A DNA stretch of 64,000 bases from Chloroflexota bacterium (lineage in GTDB: Bacteria; Chloroflexota; Anaerolineae; Anaerolineales; VGOW01): the NCBI GenBank assembly GCA_016875735.1, contig VGOW01000010.1, positions 1 through 64,000 of the forward strand, in the 5' to 3' direction. The first letter of the stretch is position 1. Each line of letters starts with the position of its first letter. The position numbers and the translations under genes are program-made. Under the pieces are notes generated by a model, which searched no databases, was not told the origin of the DNA, and was given only the letters and a program-made list of their open reading frames with translations. Below, piece after piece: positions 56,981 to 64,000 of the stretch.

Positions 56981-58594
56981 ATGACGGCCATCGGCCTCGC
57001 CCCCCTCCGCGAAATCGCTCGCGCCATCGCCGCCGCGCGCGATCTCGACTCCACGCTCGATCTCGTCGCCCATAAAACCACCGAAGTGATGGGCGTGGAC
57101 TCGTGCACCATTTATCTGCTCGACCCCGATCACAAAACGCTCCGCCTCCGCGCCTCCACCGGCCTCGCCCGCCGCGCCGTGGGCCGCGCCACTCTCGCCA
57201 TCGGCGAAGGCCTCACCGGCCATGCCGTCCTCCACAACCGGCCCGCCTTCGCCAGCCACGCCCAATCCGACCCGCGATTCAAATTCGTGCCCCAAGCCGA
57301 CGAAAAGCAATTCACTTCCCTCCTCGCCGTGCCCATGATCCGCGAACAGATGCCCATCGGCGCGATGAACGTGCAAACCTTTGGCCCGCACGATTACACC
57401 CCCGACGAAATCGAGCTGCTCGCGCTCATCGGCGATCTGGCCGCAGGCGCGCTCGACAAAGCCGCCCTGCACGACAACATGGAGCGACAACTCAACGAGA
57501 TGACTGCGCTCGCCCGCGTCAGCGAAGCGGTCACCTCGCCGATCTATCTCGACGAAATGCTCGATGTCGTCACCGAAATGGCGGCCAAAGTGATGGGCGC
57601 CGCCGTGTGCTCCGTGTTCCTCGTCAACGAAACCACTGGCGATCTCGAAATGCACTCGGCTCGCCGCGCCGACCGCGCTTACGCCCCACGTCCGCCCATG
57701 CCCATCGGCGAAGGAATCTCCGGACGAGTTGTCGCCACCGGCCAACCCATCACCGTCGCCGACGTGCGCACCGACCCGCGCTACCTCAACACCGAACTGG
57801 CCCGCGCCGAAGGCCTCGTCTCCATGCTCTCCGTGCCGCTCATCGTGCGCGAAAAAGTGATCGGCGTGCTCAACTGCTTCACCGCCGAGCCGCGCGAATT
57901 CACGCCGGAGCAAATCGCCCTCTTTTCCACCCTCGCCAACCAAACCGCGCTCGCGCTCGAAAACGGGCGACTCGTCACCAACGCCGCCATCGTACGCGAA
58001 ATGCACCACCGCATCAAAAACAATTTGCAAACCGTCGCCATGCTCATGCGCTTGCAAGTGGCCGAGGCGAACGGCGAACTCACCGCTCGCGACGTTCTGC
58101 ATCAATCCATCAACCGCATTCAATCCATCGCCGCCGTGCACGAAGCCCTCTCGGAACAAGGCTTCCGAATGGTGGATGTGAAAGACGTGATCGAACGCAT
58201 CAGCCGGATGGTGGCCCAAAACATGATCCCGCCGGGCAAGTCGATCTCGATTCATGTGGGCGGCGACTCTGTCACCCTGCCCTCTCGGCCGGCCACCTCC
58301 CTCGCCCTCGTCGTCAACGAACTTTTGCAGAACGCGCTCGAACACGCCTTCATCGGGCGCAACACTGGCCGGGTGACAATCACCCTCGCCCCCACCCCCG
58401 ATCACCATCTCATCACCGTCGCCGATGACGGCGTGGGCCTGCCCTCCGAAATTCCATCCTCGCTCGGCCTCGAAATCGTGGAAACGCTGGTGCGCGACGA
58501 TCTCAAAGGCAAACTCAAACTCAAGCACGGCAAGCGTGGCGCAGTGGCCGAAATCCGCCTGCCCCGCCGCGCCGCCGGATGGGAGCAGGAATGA
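56981..58594 (+). CDS. GAF-GAF sensor histidine kinase, PdtaS/HisKA_2 type
   Basis: Soluble kinase of 537 residues with two GAF domains (about 20-165 and 185-335). The HisKA_2 acceptor is in IVREMHHRIKNNLQTVAML, typical of kinases paired with ANTAR regulators. A HATPase domain follows, with LALVVNELLQNALEHAF, VADDGVGLP and SSLGLEIVETLV. Its stop overlaps the start of the ANTAR regulator (ATGA), so it surely phosphorylates that protein. The first codon follows a TATAAT by 6 nt with no Shine-Dalgarno, as for leaderless mRNA. Confidence 0.92.
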   Translation: MTAIGLAPLREIARAIAAARDLDSTLDLVAHKTTEVMGVDSCTIYLLDPDHKTLRLRASTGLARRAVGRATLAIGEGLTGHAVLHNRPAFASHAQSDPRFKFVPQADEKQFTSLLAVPMIREQMPIGAMNVQTFGPHDYTPDEIELLALIGDLAAGALDKAALHDNMERQLNEMTALARVSEAVTSPIYLDEMLDVVTEMAAKVMGAAVCSVFLVNETTGDLEMHSARRADRAYAPRPPMPIGEGISGRVVATGQPITVADVRTDPRYLNTELARAEGLVSMLSVPLIVREKVIGVLNCFTAEPREFTPEQIALFSTLANQTALALENGRLVTNAAIVREMHHRIKNNLQTVAMLMRLQVAEANGELTARDVLHQSINRIQSIAAVHEALSEQGFRMVDVKDVIERISRMVAQNMIPPGKSISIHVGGDSVTLPSRPATSLALVVNELLQNALEHAFIGRNTGRVTITLAPTPDHHLITVADDGVGLPSEIPSSLGLEIVETLVRDDLKGKLKLKHGKRGAVAEIRLPRRAAGWEQE

Positions 58595-59154
58595 AGATAC
58601 TGATCGCCGACGACGAATCGATCATCCGACTCGGGCTGAAGGCCATGCTGGCCGAAATAGGGCACGAGGTGGCGATGGCCTCCGATGGCCGCGAGGCGTT
58701 GAAACTCGCCCACCAAAAGCGATATGGTTTTGCTATCTTCGATGTGAAGATGCCCTTCACCGACGGGCTGGAGGCCGCCCGGGCTCTCTACCGTTATCGC
58801 CCCACGCCTATCCTTCTGCTCACGGCCTTCGGCGACAAAGAGCTGATCGAGCGCGCGGCGCAGCTGCCGATACAAGGCTATCTCATCAAGCCAGTGGTCG
58901 AAGAGCAGTTGGCGGCCTCCATCGAAGTGGCCCTTCGGCGGTTCGAGGAGAGTCAGGCCGCCGCCGCGAAAACGGCTGAACTCGAAGAGTCGATTGAAAC
59001 GCGAAAGATCGTCGAACGCGCCAAAGGGGTTTTGATGAATGGCGGCCTCGCCGAGGAAGAGGCTCATCAGCAATTGCAGAAGGCGGCGAGAGATCAACAG
59101 ATCACTCTGCGGCAAGCCGCCGAGTCGATTCTCAAATCGAAGGGGAAACCGTAG
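58591..59154 (+). CDS. ANTAR-domain response regulator, PdtaR type
   Basis: Regulator of 187 residues. The receiver domain (ILIADDESIIRLGLKAML; Asp in FAIFDVKMPFTDG; Lys in YLIKPVVEEQ) is followed by a coiled coil and an ANTAR domain (IETRKIVERAKGVLMNGGLAEEEAHQQLQKAARDQQITLRQAAESIL). ANTAR proteins bind RNA with paired hexaloop hairpins and act as antiterminators. It is co-translated with its kinase. The target RNAs are not known; I saw no clear double hexaloop in this window. Confidence 0.93.
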   Translation: MKILIADDESIIRLGLKAMLAEIGHEVAMASDGREALKLAHQKRYGFAIFDVKMPFTDGLEAARALYRYRPTPILLLTAFGDKELIERAAQLPIQGYLIKPVVEEQLAASIEVALRRFEESQAAAAKTAELEESIETRKIVERAKGVLMNGGLAEEEAHQQLQKAARDQQITLRQAAESILKSKGKP

Positions 59155-59177
59155 CCGACGAACAAAGGTGAGCGCAC

Positions 59178-59705
59178 TTGCGCCGAATCGACCGACGCCT
59201 CAAGTTATCGGTTTTGTTTGCCGTCACCATCGGCGGCGCAGTTTGCGCCTGCGCGTTGGCCGGAAGCCGCGCCGCGCAAAAACTGTTGGGGCGCGATCGG
59301 CCCCCGCTCGCCTTCGACGCTACCCCCACCAACAAAGGCGACATCTATCTCGTCAACACCGGCGGTCTGCTCTACACCTCGTCGGCCATCACCCGCACGA
59401 CCGACGACGAGTGTTGCGCCGCGTGGTCGCCCGACGGCGCGCGAATCGCATTCGTCTCCCACCGCGACGGCAACGATGAAATCTATGTGATGAACGCGGA
59501 TGGCGCGGGGCAAACGCGGCTCACCGACGACGAAGCAACGGATACTGATCCCGTGTGGTCGCCCGACGGCGCGCACATTGCCTTCATCTCCAATCGCAAC
59601 GGCGATGAGAATATCTATGTGATCAGTATTGAGAATGGGAACAGCGTCGGGCTTCTTCGCCTCACCAACAGCACCGGAAACGCAAGCCCGGTGTGGAGAC
59701 CGTAG
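59178..59705 (+). CDS. TolB/PD40-like beta-propeller fragment protein
   Basis: Exported protein of 175 residues with a hydrophobic signal ([19 protein letters not shown]) and two or three PD40 repeats ([56 protein letters not shown]). It is short for a full propeller, so it may be truncated or assemble with others. The start is TTG with GGTGAG upstream. It converges with the homoserine dehydrogenase gene 6 bp away. Confidence 0.75.
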   Translation: MRRIDRRLKLSVLFAVTIGGAVCACALAGSRAAQKLLGRDRPPLAFDATPTNKGDIYLVNTGGLLYTSSAITRTTDDECCAAWSPDGARIAFVSHRDGNDEIYVMNADGAGQTRLTDDEATDTDPVWSPDGAHIAFISNRNGDENIYVISIENGNSVGLLRLTNSTGNASPVWRP

Positions 59706-59711
59706 AGAGCA

Positions 59712-60698
59712 TTACGCTGTTTGCAGGCTTCGATGAATCTTCAACACATCGGTGAGAATGGCGAAGCCGGTAGCCTTGCCGCCTGCGCCCGCGCCCATCA
59801 GCGTTACCTCGCCAATGGCTTCGGTGGTGAACGTGAGGGCGTTCATCCCGCCGCCCACCAATGCCAACGGGTCGGTGAGGGGAATGCGGGTGGGGCGCAC
59901 GCTGGCGGCCACCCCGTGGCCATGCCGGATCACTTGCGCGATCAGCTTCCAGCGTTGGCCTTCGGCCTTCGCCTCATCGATCATCTCGGCGGTGATGCCG
60001 GTGATCCCCTCGCGATCCACATCGTTCACTCGCAGGTCGCCGCCCATCATGGTGTTGGCGAGGATGACTGCTTTCGCCGCCGCGTCCCAACCTTCGACGT
60101 CGCCGGTCGGGTCGGCTTCGGCGTAGCCCATCGTTTGCGCCGTCGCCAGCGCATCGGCGTACGAGCCGCCTGCCTCCATTTGCGAGAGGATGAAATTGGT
60201 GGTGCCGTTGACGATGCCGCGCACGGAGCGCACGCCAGCGGCGGCCAGCGTTTCGAGTCCCAGCACCATCGCGGGCGTGCCGCCCATCACCGTGCCTTCG
60301 AAGCGAAACTGCGCGCCGTTCGCTTTTGCCAGCGCGGCCAGTTCACGATAGGCCACCACCAGCGGGCCTTTGTTGGCCGTGACCACATGCTTGCCCGCGC
60401 TCAGCGCCTTTCGGCAATGCTGCAGGCCCGCACCGCCGGTTTGCGCCTCGGTGGGGGTCAGCTCCACGATCACGTCCGCGCCTGCGATGGCGGCGTCCAC
60501 CGGGTTCGGGTGAGGAGCAAAGACGATGTCCCGGCTGAGATCGACGCCCTCAGAATCAAGCGCCGCGCCGCGTGTCGTGATGATCGCCGTCACTTGTGGA
60601 GCAAAGCCATCATCCGCCGCGAGGGCCTCTCGGCGAGTGGTGAGCAGATCCACAAACCCACGCCCCACGTTGCCAAAGCCAATCAATGCGATTTTCAT
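59712..60698 (-). CDS. hom: Homoserine dehydrogenase
   Basis: NAD(P)-dependent enzyme of 328 residues making homoserine for threonine and methionine. It shows IALIGFGNVGRGFVDLL, VVTANKGPLV, GGTPAMVLG, RGIVNGTTNFILSQM, YAEADPTGDVEGWDAAAKAVIL and the catalytic Lys/Asp region. It is the short form without a C-terminal ACT domain. A TATAAT lies 60 bp upstream on the minus strand (60763-60758) with an extended TGcc. Confidence 0.93.
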   Translation of the reverse strand: MKIALIGFGNVGRGFVDLLTTRREALAADDGFAPQVTAIITTRGAALDSEGVDLSRDIVFAPHPNPVDAAIAGADVIVELTPTEAQTGGAGLQHCRKALSAGKHVVTANKGPLVVAYRELAALAKANGAQFRFEGTVMGGTPAMVLGLETLAAAGVRSVRGIVNGTTNFILSQMEAGGSYADALATAQTMGYAEADPTGDVEGWDAAAKAVILANTMMGGDLRVNDVDREGITGITAEMIDEAKAEGQRWKLIAQVIRHGHGVAASVRPTRIPLTDPLALVGGGMNALTFTTEAIGEVTLMGAGAGGKATGFAILTDVLKIHRSLQTA

Positions 60699-60796
60699 GG
60701 AAATGTCCTCATGCCTGCAACAAAACTTTTACGCACATTTCAGGGTAAACCTCGCAAATTATACTGGCACAGAGCGCGAGGCGCAGGCATTGGTGC

Positions 60797-60825
60797 TTGT
60801 GTTCAAATCCATTTTTCTCTACAAT
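60797..60825 (+). promoter_or_regulatory. Promoter of the Flp pilin gene
   Basis: TTGTGT (60797-60802), 17 nt, TACAAT (60820-60825), about 50 bp before the ATG. Confidence 0.6.
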
Positions 60826-60875
60826 GTGGTGGGTATATTCGGGGTAGACAGACATCGAAAGGAGGTGAGCCAATC

Positions 60876-61022
60876 ATGCGGTTGCTCCCGCAACAGAACG
60901 GGCAGGGACTTATTGAGTACGCACTGATTATTAGTCTGGTAGCCATCGTGGTGATGGCGTTATTACTTCTGTTTGGCCCTGCCATTGGCAACGTCTTTTC
61001 CAACATCATCGTTAACTTCTGA
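60876..61022 (+). CDS. flp: Flp/Fap-type pilin
   Basis: Small prepilin of 48 residues. The cleavage/assembly motif GQGLIEYALIISLVAIV follows a short basic leader and the rest is a single hydrophobic helix ending VFSNIIVNF. A perfect GAAAGGAGGTGAG ribosome-binding site precedes the ATG, implying high expression. It stands alone, with its own promoter and terminator; the tad secretion genes are not in the window. Confidence 0.9.
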   Translation: MRLLPQQNGQGLIEYALIISLVAIVVMALLLLFGPAIGNVFSNIIVNF

Positions 61023-61040
61023 GCATCATGTCACACGCAG

Positions 61041-61070
61041 AAGCCTCATCGCTCGATGAGGCTTTTGTGT
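61041..61070 (+). terminator. Terminator after the Flp pilin gene
   Basis: AAGCCTCATC, GCTC loop, GATGAGGCTT, then TTTGTGTTTT: a 10-bp stem with tetraloop. Confidence 0.85.
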
Positions 61071-61080
61071 TTTATCGCCG

Positions 61081-61809
61081 GTGAACGCGCTTCGCAAACA
61101 TCTCACCCGTCTTTGGCTTACCATCCGCCACCAATGGCTAGGCCGCCGCTACCGCCGCCTCGTGATCGAACACACTGACGGCCTGCCGTTCCTCATCCTG
61201 CCCGATGTGTTCAACCCGGTGCTCTTTCGCACCGGAGAAATTCTTGCGCGCGCGATGGCGGCGCTTTCGATTCAATCGGCAGATGCGCTCGATTTGGGCG
61301 CCGGCTCCGGCATCGTGGCTGTGTTCGCCGCCCGAGCCGGAGCCCGCGTGGTCGCCGTCGATGCGAACCCCTCCGCCGTCCGCTGCGCCAAAATCAATGC
61401 CCTCCTCAACGGCTTCGACGATAGAATTGAAGTGCGACTCGGCGATCTCTTCGATCCTGTGTCGGGCCAGCGCTTCGATTACGTTTTCTTCAACCCACCG
61501 TTCTATCGCGGCCAGCCCAAAGATCATCTCGACATGGCTTGGCGCGGCGAGAAGGTGCTCGAACGATTCGTCGCCGGGTTGGGCGAACACCTCACTGCCA
61601 AAGGGCAGGCCGTCATCGTCCTCTCCACCGATGGCGACTGGCGAGCCGCGCTCGACGCGCTGGCCGCCAACGGCTTCGCGCACTCCATCCTCGCCCGCCA
61701 CAACTTCGGCAACGAAATCATCACCGTCTATTTGATCACTCAACAATCTTCGCGCTCACCTTCACCCATTTCGCGACTCATCGTTCATAGCTCATCGTTC
61801 ATCGGTCGA
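61081..61809 (+). CDS. Class I methyltransferase, PrmC/small-domain type
   Basis: About 240 residues starting at GTG. The SAM motif ALDLGAGSGIVAVFAARAGARVVAVDANP and the catalytic FDYVFFNPPFYRG (NPPF) place it with amide/adenine N-methyltransferases such as PrmC; the substrate is unknown. No stop codon separates it from the downstream radical SAM gene: the TTCATCG repeat at 61765-61808 is read as ISRLIVHSSSFIGR and joins the two frames, so its natural C-terminus is probably lost or the two are fused. Confidence 0.75.
61765..61808. repeat. TTCATCG array joining two genes
   Basis: CATTTCGCGACTCATCGTTC followed by ATAGCTCATCGTTCATCGG, the family seen at 14318. It replaces the expected stop of the methyltransferase gene. 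Confidence 0.7.
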
Positions 61810-63209
61810 ATGATCATCCTCTACAACCCACAATCCTCTGCCAATCGCAAGCCTGTCCTGCCATTCTCTCTTCTCGCTCTCGGCTCCGCGCTGGAAGGCA
61901 AACATGACTATTGCATCGTCGATGGCAACCTCGAACCCGATCCTCTCGCCAAACTCCTACCCTTGATCTCTAGCGACCCATCGCCGATTCTCGGCGTCAC
62001 CGTGATGCCCGGACCGCAGTTGCAGCAAGCCGCGCCCCTCTGCCGCGAACTCAAACGTCGCCACCCAAATCTCACCATTGTCTGGGGCGGATACTTCCCC
62101 ACCCAACACGCCGACGTGTGCCTGCGTTCCGGCTTCGTCGATCACGTCATTCGCGGGCACGGCGAACTGGCTTTCCTCGAATTGGCGGAAAACATTAGCC
62201 GTCAGCCACCCGGCCACCCGGCCACCCAACCTCCTTCCCCCTCCACGCATCCCCATCGAGCGATACATTCGCAAAACGTTTCTCGGCTCGCGCACCCTCA
62301 GCTATCACTCTTCCTATTGGCTGCCCATTCTTCTGCAACTTCTGCGCCGTCGTCAACATGGTCAACGGCAAATGGTATCCGCAAACCGCCGCGCAAGTGG
62401 CCGATGCAGCAACAATGTACGCCGACCGTTGGCAAGTGAACGCCGTCGAGTTCTACGACAACAATTTTTTCGTCAGCGAGGCGCGCACCGCCGAGTTCGC
62501 CGAGCGCATCGCGCCGCTGAAGATCCGCTGGTGGGGCGAGGCGCGTATCGACACCCTGCTCAAATACTCGCCGCGCTCGTGGCGGCTCATGCGCGACTCC
62601 GGTTTGCGAATGGTGTTCATGGGCGCCGAGTCTGGCTCCGCCGAAACGCTCAAACGCATGGACAAAGGCGGCGCCCTGTCGCCGGAGAAAACTTTGGAGA
62701 TCGCCCGCCTCATGCGCGAGCACGGCATCGTCCCCGAATTCTCGTTCGTGCTCGGCAACCCGCCCGATCCCGAAGCCGACATCCGCCACACCCTCGAATT
62801 CATCCGCCGAGTCAAAACAGTCAACCCCCTCGCCGAGATCATTCTCTACCTCTACACCCCCGTGCCGCTCGCGGGCGATCTGTACGACAACGCGCAGGCC
62901 TCCGGCTTTCACTTTCCGCAAACGCTCGACGAATGGATCAGCCCCACGTGGGCCAACTTCGCTCAACGCCGTTCCGCGACTCTGCCGTGGATGAAACAAC
63001 CGCTGTGGGATCAACTGCGCGACTTCGAACGCGTGCTCAACGCCTATTACCCCACCGCCACCGATGCCAAACTAAACGGCGCGCGGCGAACGTTGCTCCG
63101 CGCCGCCTCCGCGTGGCGCTACCACTTGCGTTTCTATCGATTCCCATTCGAACTCCGCGCCCTCCATCGTGTCCTCGCCTACCAACGCCCCGAAACCTCC
63201 GGCTTCTGA
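61810..63209 (+). pseudogene. B12-binding radical SAM protein gene, broken by two frame changes
   Basis: The first part (MIILYNPQSSANRKPVLPFS) is the B12-binding domain of a class B radical SAM enzyme. The frame then changes near 62206-62240, where a CCACCCGG array is inserted, and again near 62317. The next frames read IPIERYIRKTFLGSRTLSYH and then the cluster motif CPFFCNFC (4Fe-4S ligands) followed by VNMVNGKWYP and a normal C-terminal half ending at 63209. Removing one T near 62317 (tattggctgc) would restore SSYGCPFF. The gene is either inactivated or contains assembly errors. Confidence 0.8.
62206..62236. repeat. CCACCCGG/CCACCCAA array inside the radical SAM gene
   Basis: AGCCACCCGGCCACCCGGCC then ACCCAACC. 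It lies exactly where the first frame change is needed. Confidence 0.75.
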
Positions 63210-63211
63210 TT

Positions 63212-63266
63212 CTCCCCCTCCCCTGCGCGTGATTCTTGCGCGGGGGAGGAGCCGGGGGTGGGGGTG
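63212..63266. repeat. GC-rich palindromic repeat before the last methyltransferase
   Basis: CTCCCCCTCCCCTGCGCG, spacer, CGCGGGGGAGGAGCCGGGGG, of the same family as the hisA 5' repeat. The GTG start of the next gene lies in its right end. Confidence 0.75.
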
Positions 63267-63537
63267 AGAGCCGCCTACGATTTCCTCGCCCCCCTCTACG
63301 ACTCTCAACTCGACTCCGCGCAATGGGTGCGCCGCCGACTCTGGTATCGACTCGACGCTCTTTTTCCACCCCGCTCGCTCGTCCTCGATGTCACTGCCGG
63401 AACCGGCCTCGACGCCATCCATCTGGCCGCGTGCGGAGTCCACGTCATCGCCTGCGACATTTCGCCCAACATGCTCGCCGAGCTGCGCGCCAAGAATCCC
63501 ATGATCGAAACACGCCTCGCCGACTTCCATCATTTGA
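63264..63537 (+). pseudogene. N-terminal half of a SAM methyltransferase
   Basis: The frame from GTG 63264 reads VRAAYDFLAPLYDSQLDSAQ and then the SAM motif VLDVTAGTGLDAIHLAACGVHVIACDIS and MLAELRAKNP. After ADFHHL the sequence becomes an AT-rich repeat and then meaningless Arg-rich codons, although the frame stays open to the edge. The second half of the methyltransferase (motifs IV-VI) is missing. It abuts the glycosyltransferase fragment. Confidence 0.65.
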
Positions 63538-63562
63538 AATTTGAATTTCGCAATTTTAAGTT
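63530..63562. repeat. AT-rich repeat at a gene-fusion junction
   Basis: CATTTGAAATTTGAATTTCG then CAATTTTAAGTTTG, of the TTTGAGATTTGG family. The methyltransferase ends on its left and the glycosyltransferase begins on its right. Confidence 0.7.
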
Positions 63563-64000
63563 TGTTGGGGTTGCGCGTGTTTCATTTGTGGGCGCGCACA
63601 CTGCAAGCCATTGCCGCCGAAAACAGAAACGCGCCCTTCGACGCTATTCACGCCTTTTGGGCCGACGAACCGGGATGGGTAGCGGCGCTGGCCGGGAGCC
63701 GACTCGGCGTCCCGACCGTGATCAGCATCGCGGGCGGGGAACTGATCGGGTTGCGCGACATCGGTTACGGCGCGCAGTTGCTTCCGGGTCGAAGGGCGCT
63801 GATCCATTGGGGACTCCGCCGCGCCGATCATGTCACTGCCGGCTCACGATATCTGCTGAACATCGCCCACTCGCATTTGCCGCAGAGGCAATGGCGCAAA
63901 CTGAGTCTCGCGCCGTTGGGTGTGGATACTTCTCTCTTCTCCCCTCCCCCGTCCGCGAAACGGACGGGGGAGGGGTCGGGGGTGGGGGCCATCGTACTCA
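63541..64000 (+). pseudogene. Glycosyltransferase family 4-like fragment (lacks N-terminus, runs off right edge)
   Basis: The frame reads LRVFHLWARTLQAIAAENRN, FDAIHAFWADEPGWVAALAG, TVISIAGGELIGLRDIGYG and LRRADHVTAGSRYLL, a clear GT-B/GT4 N-terminal domain. It has no start codon and lacks the usual first about 60-90 residues. A stop in frame at 63535 lies inside the AT-rich repeat. A palindromic CCCCCGTCCG/CGGACGGGGG repeat (63943-63995) is read in frame near the window end. Confidence 0.65.
63943..63995. repeat. GC-rich palindromic repeat inside the glycosyltransferase frame
   Basis: CTCCCCTCCCCCGTCCGC, short loop, GGACGGGGGAGGGGTCGGGG. Confidence 0.75.

Noticed and set aside
56909-58528. 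539-codon minus-strand frame opposite the PdtaS-like kinase
   Set aside because: Antisense shadow with His/Gly/Glu-rich composition and no recognisable motif.
60795-60830. GTTCAAATCC resembling a tRNA T-loop
   Set aside because: No acceptor stem, anticodon arm or CCA can be drawn around it; the segment is better read as a promoter.

Overview
The window looks like chromosomal DNA of a Chloroflexota bacterium, probably Anaerolineae-like. This is an inference from gene content, GC-rich codon use, the LysW-type lysine route, GAF-rich sensor kinases and a heavy load of short dispersed repeats. No rRNA, tRNA or CRISPR was recognised. Most of the window is biosynthetic and packed into minus-strand operons with frequent ATGA/GTGA overlaps.

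Layout. 1-8.1 kb: a three-gene two-component operon (REC-PAS-GAF kinase, OmpR-type regulator, and a 1750-residue MASE1/multi-GAF kinase whose 3' end is cut off near the left edge). 8.2-11.9 kb: VanY-like carboxypeptidase, a frameshifted membrane protein, peptidase T and a HAD protein. 11.9-24.7 kb: a nearly complete histidine pathway (hisG, D, C, B, H, A, F, I, E) with proBA and a YczE-like membrane protein. The his block is interrupted by two plus-strand genes: an ATP-grasp gene with two in-frame stops and a MinD-like ATPase. Upstream of hisG is a textbook his attenuator: an 18-residue leader peptide with four consecutive His codons, then a terminator. 24.9-31.8 kb: gltB, a LysE-type exporter behind a promoter plus strong leader terminator, and glnA.

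31.9-39.5 kb: an ArsR-controlled sulfur/multiheme module: octaheme cytochrome of the tetrathionate-reductase family, a fused heptaheme c/cytochrome b protein and two YeeE/YedE transporters, one carrying a Cys-less rhodanese domain. A LysR regulator follows. 39.6-42.6 kb: a Crp/Fnr-led operon (ferredoxin, cupin, DUF2231, heme-copper/NnrS-like membrane protein). 42.6-56.3 kb: an almost complete alpha-aminoadipate lysine pathway on the LysW carrier (lysS, T, U, hicdh, W, X, Z, Y, J, K), preceded by argG-argH. This suggests the LysW enzymes make both lysine and ornithine/arginine. Candidate attenuators with Lys/Arg-containing leader peptides precede lysW and argG.

56.3-64 kb: a Uma2 nuclease and a PdtaS-like kinase diverging from one symmetric -10 box, an ANTAR regulator, a TolB-like protein, homoserine dehydrogenase, a Flp pilin, a methyltransferase, a frameshifted B12-binding radical SAM gene, and a methyltransferase/glycosyltransferase chimera running off the right edge.

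The most unusual property is pervasive invasion by short repeats of several families: AT-rich GATTTGGAGTT-like strings, GC palindromes, CCACCCAA arrays, TTCATCG arrays. They fill intergenic gaps, redefine gene starts and ends, and sit in frame inside at least ten conserved genes, usually in surface loops. In two or three places a repeat lies exactly at a gene break.
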